Shown: positions 1 to 10,283, counted from the stretch's first letter. The stretch is DNA of 64,000 nt from Gracilaria vermiculophylla (GCA_019155205.2 JAHNZQ020000079.1:998436-1062435); one strand, 5' to 3'. Made by a program: numbers and translations. Notes: generated by a model from the sequence alone, not told the origin.

Positions 1-640
1 CATAGCAGCGCCTGTAGGAGCATTGTCCGCCCAGTGAACCTTCCCCTCCGCTTGGTGTTTGCGGATCCCTTTCAGAATTCCCCCGGCTCGCGACAGCGGA
101 TACCGGAGACCACCTTTAGGAATACGCTCCTTTGGAGTCACCAAAAACTCCTAACGGACGTTGTGCTTTATTACCTCGACAGGAGGGCTGACAGTACCAC
201 AGCTAATAAACTACGAACCCTCCTTAGGAATATTATACCTTAAGGTCAAACCACCCTATTTCCGTAGGAGCCACTGTACTAGAAGTGCCTACCGCTGCGT
301 TTGTTGACCGAGGCGAAAAAGCAACTTCTCGGTGAGCGTGCGAGCTGTGGCTGACCACAGCATCTGCCACCGCTGCTGTCGAATGAAAATCTCTTGCACG
401 CTTCCTCAGAGTCCCTATGATTTAACCAAAACTAGCCGACTTTTAAACGTTATCCAGTCACAACTCCCCGTATCCTAAATAATCCAGCAAACTGTAAAAC
501 AAAAACATTTAGAAGACGTTCAAACCTCTCGAATCCTGCAACGAAACGTGTCAGAGAACGCAAACTGTGTCAAAGAAAAGTTTCATGCAAAAAAATTGCA
601 AAAACCTTATACCTCAATGTTTTTAAATCAAAATGTTGAC
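1..640. other. Intergenic, no gene recognised
   Basis: Mixed-composition DNA upstream of the transposon relic. A 69-codon open frame near the left edge begins at GTG and resembles nothing I know. Base composition becomes strongly AT-rich from about 480 onward, which may mark the left part of the Tc1/mariner insertion, but I could not find a convincing left terminal repeat. Confidence 0.4.
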
Positions 641-789
641 ATATAATTAATAAAAAAAAGGTTAAGTACAAAGAAATGATTGAAAAGTTTTTAGAAGATA
701 ACTATAAGCAAAAAACAATACATTTGTATGAAAACATGGCGTAGTAGACAAATCAATAGGATGCAGGTATTGTTTCTGACAAATAAATA

Positions 790-1338
790 TTGAAATTGGA
801 TGTTGTAAATTGTTATAAATTTTATTGGAATGATCTCAGAAAAAAACGCTCTGAATTCCGGACAAAAAACTCTGGAGGCGGTTCTATAATGGTCCGTGCT
901 GGCATATCAGAATGTGGGAAAACAGATATTGCATTTATTCACAGACATATAGACTTTGCATGCTATCAAAAAGTTGTTTGTAATTATAGGTTAGCTTATA
1001 GATATTTTTAACACGGAAGAAGTTTTGTTTTCCAGCGAGATAATTAACCGTTATTTAAATCTGAAGTAGCTACAGATTGGCTACAAGAAGCATTTATTAC
1101 GGTAATGGATTGGCCAGCACGCTCCCCAGACGTAAACCGCATTAAAAATGGATGTCATTTATTATCAAGAACGGTTTATGGCCATGGAAGGCAATTTAGC
1201 ACAGTTTTTGATTTGAAGAACTGTTTTAAGAATTGCTGAAACAATACTTCTATTTTTACAATTAATGACTACATCACTTTGATGCCCAAACGCTGTATTT
1301 TCGTAATTCAGCAAAAAGGTGGAAAAACTAGTTACTGA
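790..1338 (+). pseudogene. Tc1/mariner-type transposase, decayed C-terminal half
   Basis: This is a broken DDE transposase of the Tc1/mariner superfamily, the enzyme that cuts and pastes its element at TA sites. Read with frame changes, the blocks run in family order: YKFYWNDLRK and GGGSIMV (about 820-900), FQRDN around the second catalytic Asp (about 1030), MDWPARSPDV (about 1105-1130), a VYGHGRQF block, and the C-terminal signature MPKRC...QQKGGKTSY followed by a stop at 1336-1338. The catalytic Glu of the SPDxNPIE block is replaced by Lys, and there are frame breaks and internal stops, so the copy is dead. The N-terminal DNA-binding half is not recognisable. The terminal repeat 176 bp downstream closes the element. 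Confidence 0.8.
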
Positions 1339-1372
1339 GTTGCCAAAAGACACTTAAACTTAATAAAGTTGT

Positions 1373-1514
1373 TATGATTTTGAAACGGTTTTTGGACTTG
1401 AATTTATTTTAAATCTTGATCTTGTAGTCGTACAGTACCAAATTCACAATTTTTGTACTTCGACACCGACGTGTTATGATTTTGAAACAGACTGTATGAT
1501 TTTGAAGCGCACTG
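1373..1514 (+). repeat. Right terminal repeat of Tc1/mariner element with internal direct repeats
   Basis: The 12-mer TATGATTTTGAA occurs three times, at 1373-1384, 1475-1486 and 1495-1506. The last copy runs on into GCGCACTG, ending at 1514. Read from outside, the end is CAGTGCGCTTCAAAATCATA; a CAGT start is typical of Tc1-like elements. Repeated short direct repeats inside a terminal repeat recall the IR/DR transposase-binding layout. The flanking dinucleotide is CA instead of TA, so the target duplication has mutated or the border is off by a base. The same end is found at 63532-63551. Confidence 0.65.
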
Positions 1515-1614
1515 CATTCTGATACTTTACAGTAGACATGCTGGATAGGCTCAACCACATGCAGCTTCAACTTCTGTGCCAATCACCAAGGCAGCTCACC
1601 GGCATCTACACACG

Positions 1615-1622
1615 TATATAAA
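1615..1622 (+). promoter_or_regulatory. TATA box candidate for the RsmD-like gene
   Basis: TATATAAA lies 126 bp upstream of the ATG at 1748. This is a pattern match only. Confidence 0.35.
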
Positions 1623-1747
1623 ACGTACATCTCTTTCATCGACTCGTACCAAACGCTTTTTCCATACCCCGGCTCTGTAAACAAAAGTAGAATCCTCTGT
1701 GGGCTAAGAAGATTCCATCATTCATTTCCCTCTCGTGAATTGATCCG

Positions 1748-2671
1748 ATGGCGTTCGTCAATCCATTTGTACCGTCACAATCCTGGTTTAGAAAGAGCGA
1801 GATGCAAAGAGTGCATACACGGCCTGCAATTTCCCCACGAAGCACTTGCATGAAATCAAAAGCAGAGCAAAACGCTTCTTCACACGGTTTGGGAAAAGAA
1901 TCGCAGATTTCTGAACAAGTGCAGCTGTCAGCCGGAAAAGTCCACGCTCCCCGTCCGCAGCGGGGCGGAGGGCGACGCTTGCGGGGCTTTGTTAGATCGC
2001 AGGGAAAGAAGTATATCACTGAAAGGCTGCCTCCAAACCCTCCCGGTCTACGTGTTGCTGCAGGTTCAGCCAGAGGGCGGCGCATTCGATCCCCAGACGT
2101 ATATCTCCGGCCGATGATGGCCAAAGTACGAGAGGCCTTGTTTTCCATGCTGGGAATGCTGCGTGCTCTCCCTGAGAACGGAACATGCTTGGACTTGTTT
2201 GCTGGTTGCGGTAGTGTTGGAATCGAGGCCTTGTCCAGAGGAATGGGGAAAGCAATCTTCGTGGACTATTCGCGAGCTTGCGTGGAAACCATCAAAGACA
2301 ACTTAGCCAACTGCAACTTTGACGACCGAAGTTTGGCGGTATGCTCGCGGGTGGAGGAGTTTTTGCGAGATGGCACTAAATATAATTACGGCAAGCACTA
2401 TGACTTGATAACAATTACGCCTCCGTACGATGAAGTAGATTACGAGAAATTGATGAAGTCCGTTGCAGATTCAGAATGTGTTGGAGAACGCACATTTGTC
2501 GTCGTGGAGTACCCTGTAGAACTACGTACGTTCCCGACTCAGATCGGACACCGACTGGTCGGGATTCGTAATCGCCGATACGGTCGAACGGTTATTGCTA
2601 TATACGGATGTCAGCCCGACGTCGATATCGAACTGAGACCCGATGAGTTCATCAATCTCAAACGAAGATAA
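1748..2671 (+). CDS. RsmD-family 16S rRNA (guanine-N2) methyltransferase, probably plastid
   Basis: A 307-residue SAM-dependent methyltransferase of the RsmD type, which methylates a guanine of small-subunit rRNA. Residues 1 to about 100 are basic and Ser-rich and likely form a plastid transit peptide plus linker. The RsmD core starts at RVAAGSARGR (about 102), followed by the helix LRPMMAKVREALFSML, the SAM-binding motif I CLDLFAGCGSVGIEALSRG and the acidic ribose contact VDYS. The catalytic motif IV, usually DPPY or NPPY, reads TPPYDEVDY here. Plant plastid RsmD homologues share the downstream EVDY context. The gene converges on the trigger-factor-like gene with a 95 bp gap. Single exon; the family assignment is firm, the plastid location is inferred. 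Confidence 0.85.
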   Translation: MAFVNPFVPSQSWFRKSEMQRVHTRPAISPRSTCMKSKAEQNASSHGLGKESQISEQVQLSAGKVHAPRPQRGGGRRLRGFVRSQGKKYITERLPPNPPGLRVAAGSARGRRIRSPDVYLRPMMAKVREALFSMLGMLRALPENGTCLDLFAGCGSVGIEALSRGMGKAIFVDYSRACVETIKDNLANCNFDDRSLAVCSRVEEFLRDGTKYNYGKHYDLITITPPYDEVDYEKLMKSVADSECVGERTFVVVEYPVELRTFPTQIGHRLVGIRNRRYGRTVIAIYGCQPDVDIELRPDEFINLKRR

Positions 2672-2766
2672 TTAAATTTCTGTGCTGGTTTATAATATTG
2701 AGCAGCTCATGTCCGACTAATAGGCCATCTCTTTGTTACATCTTTAGCTTCGTCATATTTCATTTA

Positions 2767-3333
2767 TCATTGATTCTCTCTTACGTTTGCTATGTCAATG
2801 GTAGGAAGCTCGCCTTCATAGCTTACTATATCTTCTAGTTCTTCGGATGGTGTTTCTGCGTTGATGGATTGCAGTTGGACTTCGCATGTGAAGAAAAAAT
2901 CTTCCCCACACCGAAAACGTTTCTTCAACTCCTTCAAATCTTCCTCCGATAGGGCTTGTTTTCCTTCTATAGGGCTGAGTTCCAATTCCCTGGCAGCGTC
3001 TTCGATCACGACGTTGCACGAGTTATGTAATACGAAGTTGTCAATTTCATTGAGGATGAACGGGGGGATAGTTCCTTTTCGGAACCCTTTGAAGTCCGCG
3101 TTTTTCTTCACAGCTTGAATGCTCTCCTTCCTTTTTGCTTTGGAAACGGACGCCGGAATCTCAAGCTCTAATTTGTACTTGGCTACCTCACCGTCGTCCG
3201 TGCTGAGGATGACGTCAACTTTCTCGTGCGACAGTAGAGTCATAGCAGGACGCATCGAACAACAGCTTTTTGGGAATGGTCGGCGCACAGCGCGGACACC
3301 AGAAGTCCATGGAGAAGTAAAACCCAATCCCAT
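2767..3333 (-). CDS. Trigger-factor N-terminal-domain-like chaperone, probably plastid
   Basis: 188 residues. From about residue 33 the protein matches the ribosome-binding domain of bacterial trigger factor: the beta segment KYKLELEIPASV, then KNADFKGFRKGTIPP. That segment contains a GFRKG loop, the ribosomal L23/L29-docking signature. The PPIase and C-terminal chaperone domains of full trigger factor are absent. Plants have similar short plastid trigger-factor-like proteins. The first 30 residues are basic and Ser/Pro-rich, suiting a transit peptide. The ATG at 3333 is preceded by an in-frame TGA four codons upstream, which fixes the start. Role inferred: nascent-chain binding on plastid ribosomes. 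Confidence 0.75.
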   Translation of the reverse strand: MGLGFTSPWTSGVRAVRRPFPKSCCSMRPAMTLLSHEKVDVILSTDDGEVAKYKLELEIPASVSKAKRKESIQAVKKNADFKGFRKGTIPPFILNEIDNFVLHNSCNVVIEDAARELELSPIEGKQALSEEDLKELKKRFRCGEDFFFTCEVQLQSINAETPSEELEDIVSYEGELPTIDIANVRENQ

Positions 3334-3971
3334 CGCGACGGCTCACGACTTGGACTCTCTAGGAAGAATGGGTGGATTCTTGAGCCTCGTTTCGTAATGA
3401 GCGCTGACAACGGGCCTGCTGCGAAGCAAAGGACGGGCGAGAATAACTCAGGTCGGAGCTACGCACCTGTGCAGGCTAGGATGGAGGAAGAGATCTTCGT
3501 GATCCCAGATCTCTGGTTGTGGCCAATCCCAGACTTCCATTCTGAACGCTACTTCCGAGCAAAACGTGTAAAGTAGTACAGTGCGACGGTAATCAAGCCT
3601 TGCAAGTACCGCTGACTCATAACAGGGATCTACTGAAGCAAATATTCTCCGACTTGATCGTTCCGCACCTCTGCGACAGATAACGTAGCTTCTGCCCACC
3701 TCACCACTTAGTTTTCAGTGTGAAGCCATCGCGCCAAATGGGATCACTTGATTCCGGTGAAGCCGATGAGACTGGGCTTCCAAACACGATGTACATACGC
3801 CTGCCTCTGCTCGAAATATTGATCTACAACGAAGAAAACCGAAGCGTGCGCACGGGTCCTGTCAACTAAGTTATTTTTACAAACCAAACACCGTTAACTT
3901 GGAAGCATAGTCCTGTGAAGATCTCTGAATTTTGTGCATCCCGGAGTGGTAATCAAGCAAAAGAAACCCAC
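3334..3971. other. Intergenic, nothing recognised
   Basis: The stretch between the trigger-factor-like gene (its 5' side) and the 3' end of the GT61-like gene. An 83-codon minus-strand frame at 3448-3699 has no recognisable features. Confidence 0.5.
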
Positions 3972-6158
3972 TTAAACCTCACAGGTCTTCGTCCAGTCTA
4001 AGAGAGCCTTTCGAATGAGCAGTTTTAGGTGATGCACATCGACGTGAGTTGCTCGGGTCTGTCTGAACTGCCGGCATTCAATATCACCCCAACATGAATG
4101 CTCATTACGAGCTATATCACCAAATCGGTCAAGCAGAAGCCATTCGCTGTCCTTGTATAAGCGGTTTTCTAGACGTGAATGCTTCAAGTGTGCGTCTTTC
4201 GCAAGGCTTTCAAAAGAATGATCAAGGATCCCGTGGGGAACTACCTCGATAACCTGTGAGCCCCTGGGCATGTAAATGACTCCTTCATTTGCCCTACCTG
4301 TGACCGTGACAAGGAAAGTCATCTTGTTAAATAGCTGAACCTCGGGCAGAATAGAAGGGTGATGTCGACAATCTTCATCTTTTCCAAATACCCTTGTGGG
4401 TTTGTCTCGGGAGCAAATGGAGTCAAAGCACCCAGCCCGCGCTGTTCCCATGGGACAGGAGATCGACGGAGATTGAACAAACTGTATGTTCACTTTTTTG
4501 TCCAAGTGTGCCCTCACCAGTTCGTGCATTATCGCCTCTCTGACTTCTGGTGCATTTGATATTGTTCCACCATGCGTGTGCTGCTCGTGACGTTCAAGGA
4601 CCCAAATTGTACTTTTTGTGGAGCCTGCATCCTTACAACTCCGCGCGAGCTTGCCCTTGAGAACAGAGCTTTCGTGTTTCTCAATAAGCCCTTTAACATT
4701 TTCGTAGGACTCGACAGATTTGGCGTGACCCTCGTATTCAGATCCAAGCGCCAGTACTCGGTCAAAACATAGTAAACGAGGTCGCAGATGGGCAAACTCA
4801 ATCCTGTTCTCTTCTGGAATATCTCCCAAAAAGTAATTATAAGCCTTGCGCACAACTGATTCCTGCCCTGGTGGTGGTGTGAAGGATTCTGCAGCAATTC
4901 TCACTTTCTCGTTGTACTTGGTCTTTTTCACCACGTCCAGTAATGAGCGTATAGGAATAAGCGACGACTGTAGGTGCTTTGAGTAAGTGTGAATTGACCG
5001 GCCGCGCCAAATAATGGTTGTTCCATCGACGTGAACGACCTTCTGATGTGGAGAAGCCAGAATCTGTTGCTGTCGTTTCCATGAAACGCTTAGAGCATAT
5101 CCATAACGATAGAGGTACCCCGGGAACTTTGTCTTCTTGTCCCTGCTTAGTCTGGGCACCAGAAACTTGTTTCGTTGGGTACAATAGCAAACGTCACTGA
5201 GTGATATGAGGCGGACATCTGTGGTACGGGACCTCACGGGTTTGAATGTGGTAAACTCCCTCTCGAATAACAGTTTTGTATCAGGAAGTTGAGTGAATTT
5301 GGTTTCGCTAAACTGGAAGCGACGGTGTCCATGCTTAACGTGTGAGAGGATGGGTTTTGTAGCTTTGAGAGGGTGAGGGGCAGATACAACCTTGTGATGC
5401 TTGATACCCTCTGTGGTTCGTTCGCCAGGCTTCTTCGGCGTATGTTTGCCCTCCTTGTGAAACGCCTTAGAGCTTAGACGGTGTTGATGGTGGTGAGAAG
5501 AATGAGATAAGCGATGGTCAATTGAGTGATAGTCGTGGGAGTGATCGTCTTTGGAGTGGTGGTTAGGGTGACGGTCATGGGAGTGAGGGTGATCGGAGGG
5601 ATGGTGATCGGAGGGACGGATATGGGGTGCAGGCTTTTTGGACCCTTTCATGAGTGAAAGATCCTCGTGGCGATTCATACCGTCAACGGAACGAAGTAGA
5701 TTTGTCATATCGACGCGAATGGGAGGCAGAGGCGAATCTGAGGTTGAGCTCGAATGCTTGTGTGCTCGGGCGTAAACTGTCTTCGAGTTTCTAATGGAGC
5801 CTACGTCATCCATTCCAAACTTAGACGTTTTAATCTCCCAGTTCGAGTATTGCTGCTTGGGGTCAGGCGACACAGGAGTGTAACTGGGTTCAATGGACAA
5901 CGACGGCGATTGAGTATTCGAAGACACGAAGAACGCAATAAGAATAGAAATAGCAATAGGAAACACAGCGAATTTCGTTGTAAACTTCAATCGGCGGAAG
6001 CTGTTCTTTGCTCGCCGGAAGTATGGGTTCACCATGTGCAATAGAGCGGTGGAGTTTGAGCTAGAAAAGAAACCCTTTCGACGGGATGTAATATTCGGTC
6101 GAGAGCTTCCCAGCGTTTGAGAGCCCGCATGAAACACCACGTGGTCGCTGTAAAACAT
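3972..6158 (-). CDS. Type II membrane glycosyltransferase, GT61/DUF563-like
   Basis: 728 residues from the first ATG. A second ATG at 6033-6035 (residue 42) would leave about 20 basic cytosolic residues before the single membrane segment (63-79, FAVFPIAISILIAFFVSS) and is the more typical start for a Golgi type II enzyme. A long Ser/Pro/His-rich stem follows, with a strikingly His/Asp-rich run at about 179-240. The C-terminal third resembles GT61 enzymes (EOGT and xylosyltransferase relatives): STIWVLERHEQ, then LVTVTGRANEGVIYMPRGSQ and VIEVVPHG, in the place of the family's GxxGAxLxxxxFLPxG..xxEx region. The usual HGA is changed to GRANEG, so activity is not assured. Likely acts on secreted glycoproteins or wall polysaccharides; the substrate is unknown. 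Confidence 0.6.
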   Translation of the reverse strand: MFYSDHVVFHAGSQTLGSSRPNITSRRKGFFSSSNSTALLHMVNPYFRRAKNSFRRLKFTTKFAVFPIAISILIAFFVSSNTQSPSLSIEPSYTPVSPDPKQQYSNWEIKTSKFGMDDVGSIRNSKTVYARAHKHSSSTSDSPLPPIRVDMTNLLRSVDGMNRHEDLSLMKGSKKPAPHIRPSDHHPSDHPHSHDRHPNHHSKDDHSHDYHSIDHRLSHSSHHHQHRLSSKAFHKEGKHTPKKPGERTTEGIKHHKVVSAPHPLKATKPILSHVKHGHRRFQFSETKFTQLPDTKLLFEREFTTFKPVRSRTTDVRLISLSDVCYCTQRNKFLVPRLSRDKKTKFPGYLYRYGYALSVSWKRQQQILASPHQKVVHVDGTTIIWRGRSIHTYSKHLQSSLIPIRSLLDVVKKTKYNEKVRIAAESFTPPPGQESVVRKAYNYFLGDIPEENRIEFAHLRPRLLCFDRVLALGSEYEGHAKSVESYENVKGLIEKHESSVLKGKLARSCKDAGSTKSTIWVLERHEQHTHGGTISNAPEVREAIMHELVRAHLDKKVNIQFVQSPSISCPMGTARAGCFDSICSRDKPTRVFGKDEDCRHHPSILPEVQLFNKMTFLVTVTGRANEGVIYMPRGSQVIEVVPHGILDHSFESLAKDAHLKHSRLENRLYKDSEWLLLDRFGDIARNEHSCWGDIECRQFRQTRATHVDVHHLKLLIRKALLDWTKTCEV
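5439..5624 (-). repeat. His/Asp/Ser-rich low-complexity coding segment
   Basis: Encodes residues about 179-240 of the GT61-like protein, with units such as SDHHPSDHPHSHD, HHSKDDHSHDYHS and SHSSHHHQH. The DNA shows a degenerate repeat of the type GTGATCGGAGGGATG/GTGATGG on the plus strand. This suggests growth by slippage. Confidence 0.7.
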
Positions 6159-8478
6159 GTTGAAGATGAAATAGTATCAAACTGAAGAAAAGCAGACTGC
6201 AGAAAAGCAGACTGAAAGCCGCACGTACAAAGAATGAAAGAAATCTGGAACGAAGTTTGTACGTGCGACGAGTACGAGGGCAGGCGGGAAACACATGCTC
6301 AACACGCTCAAATAATGTTGGAGGGGGGGTTGATTGACGGAAGCATTCATGTGTTTTCAATTGACAGACGGTTTAACTGACAAATTCGGATACATGATGC
6401 ATACGACACGGCACGTCTGTTGACGGGGGTAGAGTCTGGCCTCTTCATTTCGAATTGAAAAAGCCATTTGTTGTTTTGTACGGGTTGTTTTGCTTCTAGA
6501 GATATTCCGGTAAAGAAATGAGGGTGCTGCCAAATTCGGGAACCACGTCGCACAATTAAAACGATGGATTCTGTTGTTCGGGTGTCTCGGATAACGAGGA
6601 AACATACAAAGTAGGGTTCTACACAGCCCATTCCCGAGGCCCTGATTCCTATTGCAAGGAGAACACACTCATCTGCACTCGGAAAAGTGAGAGCATCACA
6701 GCAAATTACAAAGCTTGGCAAAGTGTGCTGAACGGCGAGAACATGCCTCGGCTAATTAGAAGCTTTCGGAAAGGGTGCTGGGCATCTGAGAACCACGTAT
6801 CTGCAATGAAACGATGAGTGACACTTTCGGATGCAAAGCATGGGCGATGGAGGGGCTAATATGTTCATATCAGTGTTTTCCCTCCCACAAGAGCGATGCC
6901 CACAGCGTCAAAACGGTGAGGTAGATTGAAAGCTTCGGAATGCATGTTTTCCGGCTTGAGCATGAAAAGAACGACATTGCCATGAGTCAGTATTCACAAG
7001 CGGCCCCGAGGGAAATTACAATTCTACGCACCGCCTGGGCTCGAGATGGTTTACCCTGCTAAGAGACATAGCACCAATGTGCACTCGGCTATCGGCACCA
7101 GTACGGAGTGTCAGACAGGATCGGTGGCGAATACAAGGGTTCTTGCTGCATTTACGAGACAAACCCAATAACTTCGAAAAAAATTGAAAATCAACGAAAG
7201 CCAGTTTCAACTCTTTAACCACAAGGAAGCGTCATAAGTTACATAAGGCGTGTCTTTTTCCCCAGGCACTCTCGGACATGAACGTACGGCTTTTAAGGGG
7301 GCATCGCCCCATGCTAATCATGAAACTTTGAGCTTTGAACATAAAAGGTTCGATAATGAGGGATAGGTGCCCTCGCCTCCTTTGATTGGGACGAGTCTTT
7401 TCAAGAGATACAGATGAGTAATCACAAGTGCTGTGCAACATTTAATAGTCGCTGTGAACAACTATTTCACGTGTTTTCAAGCCAGCTTTTCTGCTCAATT
7501 CAAGACACCACGCGCTTCCAGCGCTTGCATTTCCAACGATGAGCGTGTATGCCAGCTGTACCGTGCTTGTGAAGACCACTGCATGCGGAGGCACGAGCGG
7601 CTGGGGACCTGGTGACGATGCGAGTAAGGACAGTGCACAAAACTGCTGAATTCCATTTTTGACACTGATATATTGTGACGTAGAGCACTGATTGATGAGG
7701 AAAATGGCTGCCAGGTGCTCATAGGACATTAAAACCTCTGAACATGAAGATATCTTGGTGTGTTTGATTTTCCAAAATTGGCGCAGCGAGCACATGCTTG
7801 AAATAGTTGTGCATTGTTTGTGGGTATCTTCTCAAATCCTTTCGCGCAAATCATGCCATGCGTACACCTTTTCATTATAGTCCTTCACCCAATACATATC
7901 TCAGCTACAGAAAATTTGACACGGATGGAAGATTGATTCTCTTTCTGGCCCATCTCAAACTCATTTTGTCAACCATCATGATGATTATGAGGTTTGTGTT
8001 AAGTAATCGGGAAGGATTTTTATGGTAACAAACGATACATGCAGAAAGGGGTATACTCCTCATGTATCCATCTCTTAGTCTTTGACAGCAAAGACGGGTT
8101 CGGTAAGTAATCCAGTGCTGCGTCAAGGCCGAAGCCAGCAGTGCCATTGTTGTGCTACACATCCTCCCTGGCCCAGCCTTTGAAACCGCTAAGATCGGTA
8201 CAGCATCCATCCGAGATTCAAACTCTTTGGAAAGGATTGGTCGCTGCACGCGCGTTTTCACTCCAACGTGCAGCGACCATCTAAAATAATCAACGAACGA
8301 AAAGACGATAACGTATAACTTGCATGACTTACACATCAACCCTGAGCAGCAAGCTGGCCTTGACTTGATCCTAACATTGTTGAAAACTGTTGTACCGTCC
8401 CGGGCGACCACAAAAACCCTCTATCGTGATGAACTTTGCATGAAAGAACTCGCGTTTACAGAGTCCAGCATCTTCTCG
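6159..8478. other. Gene-free spacer
   Basis: About 2.3 kb with only short, overlapping open frames on both strands and no recognisable domains. The first part holds the promoter of the GT61-like gene (minus) and the last part the promoter of the dockerin-like gene (plus). I see no RNA genes or clear repeats. Confidence 0.5.
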
Positions 8479-8486
8479 TATAAAAG
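8479..8486 (+). promoter_or_regulatory. TATA box of the dockerin-like gene
   Basis: TATAAAAG lies 86 bp upstream of the ATG at 8565. A start of transcription about 30 bp downstream would fall near 8510, which supports the ATG at 8565 as the first usable start codon. Confidence 0.55.
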
Positions 8487-8564
8487 CCCTTACCCTCATG
8501 TTCGGTAGTGTTCGACAAGAGGAAGTTACTTCGCGTCCCTGCTTTACCGCCACGGTATACTATC

Positions 8565-10283
8565 ATGTTTCGACGTGTCCTTCTCTTCTGTTTGCTGCTT
8601 GCTACATGCAAATCAATGAGCGTCCCAAATGCAAAATTTATTGAATCCGTTGCAACACTACCTGTCTTCAACTCAGACCCATTGGCTTCTTTTAATCAAT
8701 TATTATCCAACATCGAGGCAAGAGACAATTGTTTGACTAATTGTACTGCAAGAGATTTTATCTGTCGGACTTCATGTTATTGCGAATCACTCAAACCCCA
8801 AAGTATACTGTTTGCGAGCGAAACGACAGAGTCAGTTCGAAAGCTGAAATGTACGCTGACTTGTATATGTCAGTATCTCGAAGTTGTCCAAGACACAAAA
8901 CCAGATCTTCTAGCATTTATGCGCAAATTTAAGGATTGCTTGAAGTGCGATGACCCTCTAGATCTCAACAAAGACGGAAGCCAAGATGAAGAGGACCTCA
9001 TTTATATTCTCAGGGCAATCGACGATCCAGATGGAGAACCCTTGTCGTCGGAAGTAGAGACAGATCTCAACGGGGATGGGACAGTTGATTTAGCTGATGC
9101 CACCATACTGTTGGAATCGCTGGTTGAACAATTAGGAGAAGATGCCCTTTCTCCATTGTCACTCTCCTACGATTCGGAACACGACTTTAATTGGGATCAG
9201 GCGTCACTCTCTCCAGCTACAGTGAGAACTGAGAATTTGTTCGATCCTAAAGCAGCATCCCTGCTTGTCGTCGATCGACAAGCACAGACGTGTGGTATAT
9301 CCTCCTCCGGTGCATATTCGAAGGGAACTGGCCCAGACCCGACAATTGTATGGGATAACGGCTTTGCTTTTGACAAATCTGCAAAGCCCGACTCAGGAGA
9401 CTTCTGGAATTGGGCCAAGTATGGAGTTCTGCTTAAAGGTGCAAAGATTGCCCTTCCAGATGGCGCAAAAGCATACGAACAATATCGCAGCGCGAGTGGA
9501 GCCGAACTATCTGTCGATTATGAAAAGGCTATCAAAGACGACTCTCTGATACGAGCAGCAGTTAAAGAAGAGATCGACGCCGTGAAAGAAGCAGTGAAGC
9601 AACTACATGACGGGGAACAGGCCTCATTTAGTTTTCATTCGAAATCTGCGAGGCTTGTCAACAGCGCTACTGAGAATTGGCAAAAAGCCCTGGGAGGGCA
9701 TCGCATATGGAGCGTCGGAACTGTGGATTACGATACTTCGAGTTGTGAGTTAAGTGTCGAAATCACCATCAAGGTAGAGGACTTTTACAACTTCAACAAG
9801 GGTCAACAGGACATTGCCTCAGGACTTCCGGATGACGACAACGGTCGTTTTGAGGTATTCGGATGGGCGAAGAGCTTTTTCAGCAGGGGATCAGTCACCC
9901 GGTTGGAGACCATTCCCCTGCAGTGCTGCAATGATTCTGCCTGTGGTGACGAAACCCAGTTTGACTGCGAGTGCAACTTGTGCACGACGCAGTGCCCAAC
10001 CACGCAAAGGTCTGGTGGACAGGGGTTCACATCGTTCACGGTAGACTTGAAGAAAAAGCAAGGAACCTTCAACGCAAATTATGAAATGTATTCTATTCCA
10101 GATGAGTTGACAATTTTGTACGAAGGCAAAGTGGTGTTTGGAACTGGTGGGCTGGTCTCAGGTCGTAAGACTGTTGCGGTGAATTATGGATCTAATTCGT
10201 CAACAAGCACGTTTGTAACAGTTGAGGTGAATGCACCGCGGTCTGGAACGGCCTGGGACGTCTCTGTATCTTGCCCTCCCTAA
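8565..10283 (+). CDS. Secreted protein with dockerin-like calcium-binding repeats
   Basis: 572 residues starting at the first ATG of the frame; a further 19 codons upstream have only GTG. A classic signal peptide (MFRRVLLFCLLLATCKS) leads into a Cys-rich N-terminal region. Residues about 133-189 hold two dockerin type I/EF-hand-like loops, DLNKDGSQDEED and DLNGDGTVDLAD, each followed by a hydrophobic helix. The middle (about 240-460) carries a motif region YNFNKGQQ...DDDNGRFEVFGWAK, then a short Cys cluster. The C-terminal about 60 residues end in GTAWDVSVSCPP and look like a small beta-sandwich domain of the kind seen in bacterial secreted proteins. I do not recognise the central domain. Extracellular, Ca-binding, and possibly of bacterial ancestry (inference). 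Confidence 0.75.
   Translation: MFRRVLLFCLLLATCKSMSVPNAKFIESVATLPVFNSDPLASFNQLLSNIEARDNCLTNCTARDFICRTSCYCESLKPQSILFASETTESVRKLKCTLTCICQYLEVVQDTKPDLLAFMRKFKDCLKCDDPLDLNKDGSQDEEDLIYILRAIDDPDGEPLSSEVETDLNGDGTVDLADATILLESLVEQLGEDALSPLSLSYDSEHDFNWDQASLSPATVRTENLFDPKAASLLVVDRQAQTCGISSSGAYSKGTGPDPTIVWDNGFAFDKSAKPDSGDFWNWAKYGVLLKGAKIALPDGAKAYEQYRSASGAELSVDYEKAIKDDSLIRAAVKEEIDAVKEAVKQLHDGEQASFSFHSKSARLVNSATENWQKALGGHRIWSVGTVDYDTSSCELSVEITIKVEDFYNFNKGQQDIASGLPDDDNGRFEVFGWAKSFFSRGSVTRLETIPLQCCNDSACGDETQFDCECNLCTTQCPTTQRSGGQGFTSFTVDLKKKQGTFNANYEMYSIPDELTILYEGKVVFGTGGLVSGRKTVAVNYGSNSSTSTFVTVEVNAPRSGTAWDVSVSCPP
8961..9131 (+). other. Dockerin-like Ca-binding pair (domain)
   Basis: Two loops of pattern D-x-N-x-D-G-x-x-D, spaced about 36 residues apart and each followed by a leucine-rich helix, as in cellulosomal dockerin type I modules. 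Confidence 0.65.

Noticed and set aside
3448..3699. 83-codon minus-strand frame between two genes
   Set aside because: No domain or signal peptide; the length is within chance expectation.
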